This document shows positions 22,925-34,443 of a DNA stretch of 64,000 nucleotides, in pieces (positions within the stretch are counted from its first letter, which is position 1; every line of letters begins with the position of its first letter). The translations under genes were made by a program, and so were the position numbers. A model generated the notes under the pieces. The model saw nothing but the letters and a program-made list of their open reading frames with translations. It was not told the DNA's origin and did no database searches. The DNA lies in contig JAYKXP010000027.1 in NCBI GenBank assembly GCA_037176845.1, positions 310,001-374,000 on the forward strand, written 5' to 3'. This stretch comes from Paramarasmius palmivorus. Taxonomy: Eukaryota; Basidiomycota; Agaricomycetes; Agaricales; Marasmiaceae.

Positions 22925-24731
22925 ATGTCTGGGACACAACCGACCTTTTTCTTTCCCAACGCAACCGACTCTCATCTCCAAACCCCTGCTCGTCCGAACT
23001 CGGCCATTGACACGCAAGGCATGGGATTGAACGGAATGAACTCGCCTTCTCCAATGGGCATGTGTTCATCTGGAGCAAATGGGAGTGCACCGCCATTACC
23101 ATCCTGGCAGCATAGTTCATCACCATCACCGTCACCAACGCCTTTCCACTCGCACGATGAATCCCAGCTCGGGCACGGTAATCCGCCGCTGTCATTCAAT
23201 CAACCCACCACTCGGGTCACCAGCGTTGCGGTCGATAATTTGGCTCTGGACTTTGATCTACTTGATGTGCAGCGAGATGACATGCAAACATTCACTCGAG
23301 TGAGTATCTTTTTCATGGAACGAAACGGCTGGTGGTAACAACTTCCCTTAAGCTTGCGAGTCAAGGCGACGGCTTGAACGACACTCAGCTTGCATGCGGA
23401 TTGTTCATTCTGGCAGTCTTGTTCTCTTGCTTCAATCGTCGTCACGATGGGGATGCCAATGCGGAGTCATTCAAGACTATGCTGAAGGAATTGAGGACAC
23501 TGTTGGATGACAACTTCAAGCTCACAAATGAGCAGACAGTACGTGATTCTTACCTCTGAAATATTTATCCCATCTGAAAATGAGCAACAGAAAAACATTC
23601 GCATCATCGTTCAAGAGCTTTTGTACGACCCAAAGCGCGTCTGTTACAAGGGCCTGGCAATGGATGTTTTTGTAAGTGGATTACGCATTCATAGGCAGCG
23701 ATAAACTTAATAGGGCCGCACAGGACTACATTGAAAAGCATCAAGCAGCAATGAGGTTCCATAACATCTTTGGAAACCCTGCTCGCATGAAGGTTCTGGA
23801 GAAGGCGGTGACCGATACATCATCTAGCGTCCGCAACTCCTTCCGCCAGACTGTGAGTCCAACGTCTTGTCGCCGATGCTCATTACTGACAAGTGAGCCA
23901 GATTCGAGATGGGATGGGGAAGTCGCTTCACGAGTTCACACTGATGACGAACTCAACATACATGCGAGCTGGTGGGGCGAGGTATAAGCAAGAGATGGTG
24001 ACAGTCAAAAACGCAATCTTGGTACGTACTCATGGTGTTCAAGATAGTTGCTGCATAGATCTGATTGAGGAAACAGAGACGCTTTGTCTTCGACAACAAG
24101 GCTCTGGTATGGGCAGACGAGAAAGCAGACGGCAGCGACGGACCAGACGGAAATGTTGAACAGGGTGGCGAAGAACCGGCTACCAAGAAGAGGAAGCGTG
24201 GAGGACGTGTTCCACCTGAGAAGGACTTTTGGTTGAAAGTGGACGAATGGTTCGTGAAGGAGATCGAAGATAATAAGCGAGGAACGGACATTTCGAGTGA
24301 CACTTGGCGAGGGTGAGTGAGCCATCCTTGATAGTTGTGCATTGACCGAGTTCATCCTGGACAGGTACTTGAAAGACGTAGTAGCCTTCGACGTGGCCGG
24401 ATTTCGAGAGCCTGCACCAGTACCCTTCTCTGCAGTATCCCAACAATCGGCCCCTGCTCCTGTAAACCCTTCACCGCCCAGTCCGCCGGCCAGCATCAGT
24501 GCTCAACACACTGCCAATCTGCCAGCTCCAGGACTCAACACTGGCTTCCATCTGAATCCTAACCTTCCTACGCAGACTCGGATGCTCAATTCGTCCTTTG
24601 GATCAACTCCCTATCTGAATGCCTCGTCACCAATGAGTGTTGGTTCGGTACAGGGGCCACAAACGACTCCGAGCTCTGCTCCAGCAGGGGGTCAACGTGG
24701 CGGAAGGTTCTTGACTGGTATCCTCAACTAG
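22925..24731 (+). CDS. Transposon-borne nuclear-type protein, unknown function
   Basis: Seven exons (22925-23299, 23353-23538, 23591-23671, 23724-23852, 23902-24021, 24077-24312, 24365-24731) give 497 residues. The N-terminal ~100 residues are Ser/Pro-rich; the centre is helical and contains SSSVRNSFRQ followed by a conserved-looking SLHEFTL...RRFVFDN region; TKKRKRGGR is a likely nuclear-localisation signal; the tail is Pro/Ser/Ala-rich. I associate this type of protein with transposon-rich regions of mushroom genomes but know no function. It is the only plus-strand gene of the element. Confidence 0.65.
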
Positions 24732-25760
24732 AATTGCGATTAGAATACTTGATATGCCTTAGTAGCTATAGTACGCACCTAAATAAACATTTCCTGAGCA
24801 ACTGTCTGTGAACGCGACGCAACTTGGGCTTGATCGAGATGGGGTTGAAATTTGCTTCCGTTGACGCGAGTGGAAAGTCGACTCGGGTCTGCTTATGTCA
24901 GGTTGAACTTCTCTGTTTTCAACGCTCACTTTCGCACTGGCCTTGCACTGTCCCCAGAAGACAAAGTTAACCTGCTGCAAACGTCAATCGAGTTATCAAG
25001 AATTCAAAACCTCAACAAGACCTCTCATATCTCACCACGTCAAGCCTCAATCTGTCCAAAAAAAATTTTGCTGCAAAGTCCTCAAAGATCGTTGACCTCG
25101 GGATGACCTCAAGACCTCAAGGGTTCAACGGCTTCAATTTCTCTGTCAATGTGGCTTTTTTCCTTTCAAGCGGCTCAATTTTCAAGCATTTCAACGCTCA
25201 GGGGCCTCAACATTCAAGCGTTCAATCTCTCATCGAGTTGGCTGTAAAAACGTTCGGCAAGTTCGTCAAGAACACATCAAACGCCTCAAGGTGCTTAGCC
25301 TCACGCTGTCAACTTCAAGGTACACAAGTTATGTATCAATTTGGACGCCGCGGGTCTCAACGTTGTTTGGATTCAACGTCATTTTGGATTCGACGCCGCA
25401 AGTTTTGGTACCGTTGTCAGCTCAGGAGCAGAATTGGGGCTGCATGTTTCGGTCAGTTTTGGCTTATTGATGGTACGGTGTCTTCTACTTTGGCTTTTCG
25501 GCTGGTCTCTGACTTGTGCTTGCAGGTTTCGAGTAGACTCAGGCGCTGCGGTATGAGCGAGCCAGTTTCAACAGCTCGGCAGCAGGGTAACATAAGGTAA
25601 ACTTATTTGGATGCATAGGTTTTGTGTATTATATAGCAAAAATATAATTTATTGGTACTGTTCATCGATATGAAGGCATTGAGAGGATACCAGAAAGTAC
25701 CGGGAAGGGGCGGAACGGTCGCCCAAGCATAACCGGAATCGGAATGGCGTGACCTCAGCG
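24732..25760. other. right inner region of transposon, dense in TCAA words
   Basis: No supported gene. From about 24960 to 25330 the tetranucleotide TCAA recurs every 8-15 bp, mostly as CTCAA or TTCAA on the plus strand, without a fixed period. The same word is common between the left subterminal sites. It may be a decayed array or a protein-binding region. Confidence 0.55.
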
Positions 25761-25889
25761 TTGAAACATTGTTTGAAGGAAGTGAACCTAGGCATCAAGC
25801 AGCCGAAATTTCAATTTCCTATTTTTCAAACATTGTTTCAAGATCTGGAAACATCAGCGAAAGCTAGCCAGATTGAAACATTGTTTCTC
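25761..25889. repeat. right subterminal near-palindromes (3 copies)
   Basis: Copies at 25761-25777, 25825-25841 and 25873-25889 of TTGAAACATTGTTTCAA with one to three changes. The innermost bases AACATTGTT are constant. Matching copies sit at the left end. Confidence 0.75.
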
Positions 25890-25896
25890 AGAATCC

Positions 25897-25908
25897 CCTG
25901 GCCGTGTA
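25897..25908 (-). repeat. right terminal inverted repeat
   Basis: CCTGGCCGTGTA, exact reverse complement of 14354-14365. Confidence 0.78.
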
Positions 25909-26701
25909 GAAGGTGCGATAATTAGATCAGTTGGCGTGCCAATAGTATCAATCTCACCTTAGCCATCGAACAAGCAATCGTATCTCGCCAACGCTCCCAA
26001 TATTCAAATACCCAACAGATACAGCCTTCCGTCGTACGGCTGTCGATGATGGCATCGGAAGCATGGACAGTGCTCGTCGTCTAGAGATGTTATTCGGTTT
26101 GATGACTGTTGCATGGGTACGATGTCGGCTGCTGACCTTTTGTACACGTTCTCGAGATTATACCACAAGATTTAAGCCGAGCAGCCTGGATAGAAGTAAC
26201 CTTTACATCAGAGGAAAAGATACGATGATGAGTATAGAGCCTCAGCATCGAAGTGAATGGGGCTCACCTGTACTAGCAGTAGGAATATAGCAACACCCAT
26301 TGTTGACACGAAAAATGCTGTCTTGTAACTGACGAAGACAGCGCAGTTAGGGCCCTAATTTCACATATTTGACGTGATACTTCAGAGTCCCAAGAGACCT
26401 TTGGATTGTACGGGCAATTCCGAGCGACCATGGGCGTAAGAATCGGAGGGAGAGCATTTCATGATCAAGCTTCAAGGAGAACGTCGGACGTGGTCATAAG
26501 CCTTACGATACAGCGTGAGAATCAAATACTTCATCTAGAACGCGACTAGCGCCCAGCGAAGAAAGGCTCTTGTTCCACAACTCCCACATAGGTTCTGAGA
26601 CAAGTCGGTTTTTCTCGCTGGTGCGAATTCATTCCTCAATGCATAATTAATTAACGCTAAAAATCGTGGTTTGGTATAATATAGGACTTCGCTGGTGGAA
26701 T
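25909..26701. other. spacer right of the transposon
   Basis: Flanking DNA plus the promoter of the F-box gene. Only short unsupported frames. Confidence 0.5.
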
Positions 26702-28390
26702 ATGGCATCGTCCAACATACGAGTAACTTTACCACATCTCCGGGCGTCAAAACCACCGCTGCCTATCGCAGAGCTGCAAGAGAAACTACGCTCCCCGGAT
26801 AGCTTTCCCCAAAAGAATCACGGAGAGATATCTGCGTACATTCAGGATGCAGAACATGATGTTCGCTTGTACGAAGCTTACGTTCAGCAACTACGGGCCA
26901 AGCAAGCAGCGCTTCAACGAGACATAGCTTGTTACACCTCTCTACAATCTCCTATTCGACACCTACCCACGGAAATTCTACGCGAAGTCTTTCGGTTTGC
27001 GAAAGGAAGCATTGTGCTCGGTTGTAAAGATCGACAATCCCCCGCATTCGTCCTGAGTGCTGTCTGCAGCCGCTGGCGCGAGGTGGCTCTAGGTTTCCCA
27101 GAGCTATGGTCTGACATAGTCATCATGCTGGACAAGAAATACGAGGACGAGGTCAAGTTGTGCATCGAGCGCTCGCGTGAACATCCCCTTACCTTGGGCG
27201 CGTTTGGACCACAATCGGTGCCTGTTTTCGAATGTCTTCGCGAACAAAGACATCGTTGGAGACAAGTCGAGGTTCCGCAGTCTCTCATAGAGCTTTCGAG
27301 CTCCAGTTCCACCGGAGGTATCCCGATGTTGAAGTCGTTATTATACTCAGCAAGCCGCCTAAATACGGTACCCTCCGATATGCTGGATTGGGCGGCGATA
27401 GTGCCAAATTTACAGGAATTGTCTAGTATCGGCGGAGCACCCACTTCTATCGACAATTTTCCGTGGAGAAAGATCCGTTGTCATACAATGCAACACGGAG
27501 GTCCCGTTAGTCTGCGAAGCGCCATTCGGGCACTACGTCTATCGTCAAACCTGGTCTACTTCAAATACCAAGGACTCGCATCTGCCCTTCAGCCGGATAT
27601 CACGATACAATCATCATACACTGAACGACTCCCAGACTCCGACCTTCAGCCCCTCGTAACCTCGAAGATCGAGTCACTCCACTTTCACGTATGGGACGAC
27701 CGTGGCACTTACGCTTTGTTGGGCGACTTCCTCCGAGCAGTTCGCCTTCCTTCTTTAACCGCGTTGAGCATTCATAGTGCCTGCTCTGGAATCAAAGACC
27801 AAGAACACAACCGGGCGACTGCGTTCGAGGGCGAATGGCCTAGGAATATTGTGGACGCCTTCATGGCCCGCTCACGCTGCCAGCTTCGAACGTTGGAATT
27901 GTGCGGAATGCCACTCACGGACTCAGACGTCCTAGCTATTCTCCATCTCACCCCAAATCTCGAGGAATTCACCGTACACGAGGTGTTTGCTTCCACCTGG
28001 GACCCGACTCCCAAAAGCCCTATCAGCAAAGTTGCTGCCGTGCCGCACGACCTGCTCGTCGAGACAGTCACCACTCATCTCCTGGAACAGCTTCAGAATC
28101 CTGAGCTGGATGCGAGTGCGTTCAGGGCACAGAGGCACGCTTTAGTACCCAAGTTGAAGCGGTTGAGGATGCGGACACAGCAACATTTCCGTGCAGACGG
28201 AGCTTTTGTGCAGCTGGTATTGTCAAGATGGTATTGTGGAGTGGGTAGCAAGGTTGAGAGGCTGAAGGAAGTGGAGCTGACGGTTGTGCACTCGCAGGTG
28301 TTAGAGCCTGAAGTGTATGAACCATTGAAGGCTCTGGAGAGGGGTTGGCTGATGGTAACGGTGATCGACAGTAGTGGATATGTAGTATGA
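26702..28390 (+). CDS. F-box protein with leucine-rich-repeat-like C-terminus
   Basis: Single exon, 562 residues from the ATG at 26702; the frame is open for 36 bp upstream, but this Met has the better context. A helical, probably coiled-coil stretch covers residues 44-80. The F-box at about 83-140 reads SPIRHLPTEILREVF, then SAVCSRWREVALGFPELWSDI. The remainder has irregular leucine-rich segments (LRTLELCGMPLTDSDVLAIL, LTPNLEEFTV). Such proteins are substrate adaptors of SCF ubiquitin ligases; mushrooms have large, rapidly evolving families with exactly this coiled-coil/F-box/LRR order. The target is unknown. Confidence 0.88.
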   Translation: MASSNIRVTLPHLRASKPPLPIAELQEKLRSPDSFPQKNHGEISAYIQDAEHDVRLYEAYVQQLRAKQAALQRDIACYTSLQSPIRHLPTEILREVFRFAKGSIVLGCKDRQSPAFVLSAVCSRWREVALGFPELWSDIVIMLDKKYEDEVKLCIERSREHPLTLGAFGPQSVPVFECLREQRHRWRQVEVPQSLIELSSSSSTGGIPMLKSLLYSASRLNTVPSDMLDWAAIVPNLQELSSIGGAPTSIDNFPWRKIRCHTMQHGGPVSLRSAIRALRLSSNLVYFKYQGLASALQPDITIQSSYTERLPDSDLQPLVTSKIESLHFHVWDDRGTYALLGDFLRAVRLPSLTALSIHSACSGIKDQEHNRATAFEGEWPRNIVDAFMARSRCQLRTLELCGMPLTDSDVLAILHLTPNLEEFTVHEVFASTWDPTPKSPISKVAAVPHDLLVETVTTHLLEQLQNPELDASAFRAQRHALVPKLKRLRMRTQQHFRADGAFVQLVLSRWYCGVGSKVERLKEVELTVVHSQVLEPEVYEPLKALERGWLMVTVIDSSGYVV

Positions 28391-29227
28391 AATGACGGAC
28401 CGCTGGTATTATGGACAGTCTTAAGTTATAGTGTTATTCTTTATGCGTCCTAAGTAAAAAATCATCGTATCCTATGTACTACTCTCAAAGTCTCAAAGAG
28501 GCAGACGTGGACATCACGTTGACTGGTAGAATGTATTGAATTTGTGTGTCGAGACGAGCAGCACGATGTGGGTCGGGAAGAAACATCGCCTAATTTTCCC
28601 GTGACACCGTGTGACACTCTCCTCAACGCGAACCACCATCACCTTGCCATGCGAGCAGCTCCTTCCTGCTGTTTGAGGTGTCTGAGGTCTTCCTCTTCCT
28701 TGGATGCGACTGCTTCTTACTCGGTCGTCTCTTTTGCCCATGAAGAACCCTCTTTTAATATGAACTAGGTCCATAACACTTGCATCGGACTTGCCAATGG
28801 TCACAGCAAAATCGCTACAAAGAGCATTCAAGTTGGAATGGGATAGATGGGTAGGGCGGTGAGTCCCGTCTTTGTTTTTTGGGTACACTGCGCTGATAAT
28901 AACCTCAAGGTTCTCCCACTCCGCTTTCATACAATCCAAAGGATTTCCTTCTGGGATTGACGGGCCAGTTTTGCATGCTCACAAAGCAGTCATCCGAGCA
29001 AAGGAACATGCATCGTCCATCATTCTAGCGCGATTGGCATTATGCACAATGACAGTGACACAGGCGCTCGAGAAGGCGAACAGAACATTGCCTTTGTTCT
29101 CTATCAAGGAAACTTCTCCCACCTCGTGTCACACTGCATCGCCCACGTAGCCCCGAAGTTCACCGAACTTCTACCTCTACATCTTACTCATCCCCCCCCA
29201 GCTCGCTTTTCTTCACCCACTTTGCCA
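28391..29227. other. spacer
   Basis: Between the F-box gene and the second Asn-rich gene. A 141-codon frame on the minus strand (28514-28939) has no motif and no splice partners. Nothing else seen. Confidence 0.5.
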
Positions 29228-30241
29228 ATGGCCTTGTTCGAAAACTCACACGACATCAATATCTCTGGTGGACAATTCAACCAAGTGCGGGGGGACCAAA
29301 GTAACGTCAATAACTATAACACAAGCAACATCTACGACTCTTACAACACAAGCAATACAAGCAACTACAATTCCTTTAACCGCAGTATGTCTTTCATGTG
29401 GTTGAGAAGTCCATTGTACTTGACTGGGTCGGATTATATGTGCAGGGAAGTCCAATCGATCAACTAATAAAGATCAGAGACGATACCAGGCCCAACAGAA
29501 TAATGGTGCGTGCACCAGCTTCATCATTTTGAGGTGGACATTGACATGGCTTTGATATCAGTTCATGTCAGGGGGAATCGGTCGACCCATGGTCATCAAC
29601 AGCCACAAGATCAGAACCACTCCAACCATTGGGAACCGATTGACGATTGGGAAGACGACGACGACGACCCAGATCCACACCTACACTCATCTGCGTCTGC
29701 GCCTCCACTCAGGATAGAAGGCGGACCAAATCGTAACCATCACACTCGCTATCCCGACGACCCCGTCGGTATCACGAATGACATCTTGGCTAGTGCCCAG
29801 CCACAGATGTCCCGGAGACAAACAGAACCAGCCTTTGCCCCAAACCCCCGTCAGATGCCAGGTTATCATTCGCAATACGAGCCCCGGTATCAAGAGGCCT
29901 ATGGGATGAATACATCTCCCATCCCACAACGCTCACAATCCACACGGCCTCGGGGCAATACGTGGCAATATCACCAGGAGTACGACAACGACAGTGGGGC
30001 ACAAGCATACCAAAGCTGGCAGGCGAATGCTACGCAATATCGGCACCAACCGGGTCAGATGAATGTTCGTGCACCCCAGCCTCAGAATCGGGCTCAAACA
30101 CCCTCGCAACCACCGTTTAGGTCGAATAATCCGTTCAATTCATTCATTAATCGAGCTCAGGATAACGCATCTGCGCCTCCAGATGTTATAATGGAGGATG
30201 TGCAGGGGGAAGGCGAGGTGGAAGGAAGCACACGGCGGTGA
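29228..30241 (+). CDS. Asparagine/proline-rich protein with GG.FN.V.GDQ N-terminus
   Basis: Three exons (29228-29384, 29446-29505, 29562-30241) give 298 residues. It begins with ISGGQFNQVRGDQSN, the same pattern as the gene at 10575, followed by repeated N-x-S/Y-N words (YNTSN, YNTSNTSNYNS). The rest is predicted disordered: an acidic run of Asp (WEDDDDDPDP), then Pro/Gln/Asn/Tyr-rich sequence, with no recognised domain, signal peptide or membrane segment. The third exon starts at the upstream AG (29560-29561); the next AG would shift frame. Function unknown. Confidence 0.72.
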
Positions 30242-30890
30242 TAAGGAAAAATGCGTTAGAGCTATTCATGGGTGGCTCGTAGGTTGCGAATAACTATCTT
30301 TGGTTGTCAGTAGTCTAGGAATCATTCATAAGGCCTGCGTAATAGAACCATACCAATACAAAATGGATCGTGCGATTCGAATAACGATGGAAGAAACCCG
30401 TGCTGAGGTACTTCGCGAAACCCTTCAAGCTTTCGTATTCCCGCGATGTGTATGCATGAAAGCCATCTATCTACTTATCTCCCTTTAGGCTTTCACTGAG
30501 CTACACGCCTGTTCAAGTGGGCAATGAATGATCCAACGGTGATCTATTAACTAGAAGACAATCCAAATAAACATGAGCAGCTCCTCCAGGCCGATTATTT
30601 AGAGTGTATTGACTTTTACAGCCCTGCCGACACACTTGAGACCTCGGCAACTTGAGCTAGGCTTTGGCTGATCCCAGCACACATCCTTCACCCAGGCATG
30701 ATGATATCCGCATCTTCACTCCCGTGAGTCGCTCTCGGCTTGCTGTCATCTAAACATTCCAAAACACCGTTCAGCTTTCCCTGATTTGAGTCGGTCTTTC
30801 CGGGCCTCGTGTCTTTCATGAAGACTCTTGTTGCTGTTTTCAATTTGGGCTGCAGGCTAATTACAAGAAATGGTGTTATACTATGGCCGC
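30242..30890. other. spacer between converging genes
   Basis: Convergent 3' regions of the Asn-rich gene and the repeat-exon gene. No supported feature. Confidence 0.5.
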
Positions 30891-33800
30891 TTATAACGAG
30901 TCCAAATTTCCAAGAACCGCCTCTGTGCAATCAGTAGTGTCTTTGGAAACACCCTTTGATGTGAACACCTTGAATGATGGATTAAGTACACATAACATTA
31001 GGTACATTATGCAACGTACTTTCCGATTCTGCATGTCAACGAGGACCCTGGCGAAATTATCAGAGATTGCTTCGTATATGTTACGAGCAACATCCTCTCT
31101 CTCGAAGCCTAGTATCCTGACCTCATCCTTTACGTGAAACGCGACAGCATAGGATGCAATTCTCATAGAGACGACCAAGTCCTTAGAGGGATTTCTGATT
31201 CCCTGCTCGCATATCTGGATATATTTTTCCGCTCCAATAGATGTCACTTTCTGAGTGTTCAATGAGCTATCAATTGAGATGACTGGGCTGATTTAGATCC
31301 GACGTACCTCTAATTTTGATAGCCGTGTGTCCACAAGAATTCTTGACCACCTCCTTTCCAATGCTCCGTATATGTCTTGAGCGATTTCGATATCAAAGAA
31401 TCCGATCATCTTCACACCGTCACGAATGTGAGCAGCCATTATATACTGAGCATCACTTAATGGGGCTGTATCATCCAAATGACCCAGCCTTGAAATCTTT
31501 TCTTCACATAGAGCTACGAGGGGATCGTCGCCGCAGGACCGAACTGTCTTTCGAAACTTTAGAGTAGCCGGCAAATGAACTGCAAAAGTACAGGCACACC
31601 TTGAAGAAGCGCCTGTTCACTAGGACCTTGGCCAATTTGTCTGAAATTGAGTCATACACCGCATGAGCTGCCTGTTTCTTCAAGAAACCAAGCGCGAGAA
31701 TGCTAGCATTCTCAGGGAATGCAATGATATATGGTGCTTTCTGTAACGGAGCTGTGATCTGGAACTTGCGAAGGGAAGTGACCTCCTCCTTGCATTGATC
31801 ACAGAACTTCGCATCACCTTTCGATGACAATACCTATAGCGAAGATCAGAACATGACAGACCCTATTGAGAGTTTCATACATACCACTGAATTTCGTTTA
31901 TCGTAGATAATCCTGGACCATAATGGGGAAATTAGGTCAAATAATGAGCGGGCAGAGGCCTCAGTGGCAAGAGCAATCTGGACGACTCGACTGGAGTGAT
32001 GAAACGCAACAACATAAAAAGCATCCGACATAGGTACGCTGGTACCCGAACTCTTCAACGGTGGAAGGCAACGAATCTCATCTTCGCAGAGCTGGTTCCA
32101 CTGAGCGTTCTCGACATAAGAAAGTAAAGTCTTGAGTATGGTATCAGAAAAATGTGGTCAGGTAGAGGGCCTTATCGACATACCTTTGACCTTTGTCTGT
32201 CGAAAATAATCCTAGCCCAGTCATTAGAGATCGCATCATAAACGTTTCGAGCATCCTCTTCTGTGGTTAAACCGATCATTCTAACGTCTCCGTCTCGATA
32301 CACAGCGACAATGAACGAAGCCTTGTCCAATGGCATCGTGGTCTTAACAGCAGATATCTTCTCTCGACATTGTTCGACATGTGGATTAGAGCCAGATGAT
32401 GACAAAGCCTATGCTGGTCTGTGAGCATCTGCACAAAAGTGGCATGGGATTCCGCACATACCTGCGAAGCTTGTCTATCCCACAGTACCTTGCTCAGTGG
32501 GCGGAGCAAAGCCTCGTACATTGCCAATGCCGACTCCACGGTGTTGAACCCAATCAACCTCACAGAGCCATCACGATGATACGCTAGAAGATACGGAGCA
32601 AGCCGCAAGTCGCTCACATTATCAAGAGGTGGCAGCTGCTGTATCGCTTTCATACACTCCTCCATCCATTTGCTTTCACCGTAAGAATCTAGGACCTGAG
32701 ATTCGCGATCAACAACTGATATAAATAAAGTAGAGTCGCAGATTTACACACCTCCAGCTCTTGCCTATCAAACACCATTTTCGCCCGTTGCTCTGAAGCA
32801 TGTTGATAAACCGTAAAAGCAAACTGTTCTTCGGCGCATGGAACGATTTTGACACAGTCGCCCTGATAGAAAGCGACTACATAGGACGCACTTTCAACAG
32901 GCGCAGTCAGATCGTGTGTCACAGTAACTCCGAATGACTTCAACTTCAGCACCTCTTTTTCGCATTCCGATATCCACCGATATTCCGTAGGGGTGTAAGC
33001 TGTTACAACCTAATCATCTGGATGAGCAAATACTCGAAATTACGACAAAGTGAGCCTCACCTTAGCTGCCGGCCTGGAGTAGAGAATCTTTGGCCGTTCT
33101 TTCGGGACGTTATCATACACAGTTCGGGCAGAACCTTCGTTGCCCAACAGAATCATCCGAGCTCGATTGTTCTCATGGAAAGTGACAATGAAAGGCGCAT
33201 TCTGGAGTGTAAGAGGTTCTGAGACATCTGTTGTGGAGAATAGTAGGATATTCGAGGAGTAGATAGCGAGTTTCTTGACCTCGGGAAGAATTCGAGGCGT
33301 AGGGCCAGTCATTTTGGAAAGAAGGTGGGTAAAGGTATGCGATTCAAAAGTGAACAGAGGTCGCAGGAAAGGTCGATATCGTAGTTCATCGGCCATGAGT
33401 TCTATCGGAACTCGAAATCGACCACTATAACAATTGACGGTGGTGATAGCACCCTTGTCGTTCAAATGGATGCTTCCGGCAGCAACGACGACCTCTCCTG
33501 GGTCTGAAAGACTCCTATGACCGACAGAAGCGTTATGAACCTTCGCGGCAGTGCTTTCATGTTCGTGTGTCACCGCACGGACAGATCCATCTGCTAACCG
33601 TACGAAGTCGTATCTAGGAATAAGGAATGGTAAGTTTTCAGTTCTGACAGTCAACGTGATGTCATACTTTTGTTTAGCTTCGAGAAAGCGCAGCGAATCG
33701 GCAGGATCGCGGAAATACCTGACCATACCAGCAGTTTGAGCATCCGCTTGTAACGTTGCCAACGAGACCTGCGGTTTTGAACAAGCCATGTCGCTGAAAA

Positions 33801-34443
33801 GCGCAGGAGCCCTCATCGAAAAGTCGGGTTGTAATAATTTCTCCAAGATCTCAGTCGTAGCGGCAGAGCCATCAGGCATGACTTCATCGGCCTGTGGAAG
33901 TGCTCCGCCAGCCACGCTACCGAAAGGCAGCTCCACAGTCTTCATCCCATCCACAGAGCCACCATCCTGGGTTCCTGCTAGTGTATCTATCGGTGTATAT
34001 CCCCGTCCATGCTGGTTCAACATAGCGGGGAAAGAGTCCTTGGCAACATCCTTCAAGATGCGACTGGCTATTAGAATAGACTGCGAAGAGGCCAAGGCAG
34101 TCCGTTCCTCGCTAGATTCATGTCTGTATCGGATCGTGCCTATGGTATGCTTGCACTCTGCGGCTTGGCCTTCCTCCAATTCCGCCCACGTCTCACTCTC
34201 CTTCTCCAGCACATAATCGGCATTCTTGTCGTTACTTGGAACCCTCGCTGTGACGATCCTAGTGTTCGCCGCGAATAGGTTTACAACAGCATAATGCTTG
34301 GATGGCTCCTTGGTATCATCTGGTTTCGACTCTGAGTCGTGGCCTAGTAGCTCGCATGACCCTCTGGATGCGACAATGCGTGATTCGATGTTGATGGGAG
34401 TGACCGTTTCACCAACAAAGGGAATAGATTGAGCGGCTCCCAT
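30891..34443 (-). CDS. Repeat protein with one repeat per exon, possible N-myristoylated start
   Basis: Nine exons read on the minus strand: 34443-33061, 33009-32752, 32695-32462, 32408-32184, 32109-31885, 31833-31600, 31556-31308, 31250-31020, 30968-30891; 1038 residues, every intron phase 0. Exons 2-8 (75-86 codons each) and the end of exon 1 encode eight copies of one unit, whose consensus is roughly PL..A.YIVAF..DG.VR.IGF, then E..A..VYDAIS and R...DRQ..K just before each donor. The unit looks like a small alpha-beta fold; I cannot name it. Exon 1 starts MGAAQS, a plausible myristoylation signal, and holds ~390 residues with no recognised domain. The frame is open upstream of this Met, so an earlier start is not excluded. 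Confidence 0.78.

Larger units (their letters stand above)
14354..25908. mobile_element. 11.6-kb DNA transposon with four genes, including TET/JBP-like and transposase-like genes
   Basis: The segment is bounded by TACACGGCCAGG at 14354-14365 and its exact reverse complement at 25897-25908. Just inside each end are copies of the near-palindrome TTGAAACAWTGTTTCAA, two at the left and three at the right. Inside lie four gene models with uninterrupted reading frames: a 2OG-Fe(II) oxygenase, a 1519-residue transposase-like protein and a coiled-coil protein on the minus strand, and one divergent gene on the plus strand. Fungal TET/JBP genes are known to travel on DNA transposons of the KDZ group; whether this element is KDZ-type, Plavaka-type or something else I cannot decide. 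I did not find a clear target-site duplication, so the outermost one or two bases are uncertain. Confidence 0.8.

Noticed and set aside
14346..25913. Target-site duplication for the transposon
   Set aside because: TAGAA occurs just right of the right end and 13 bp left of the left end, but not directly at both ends, so I do not claim it.
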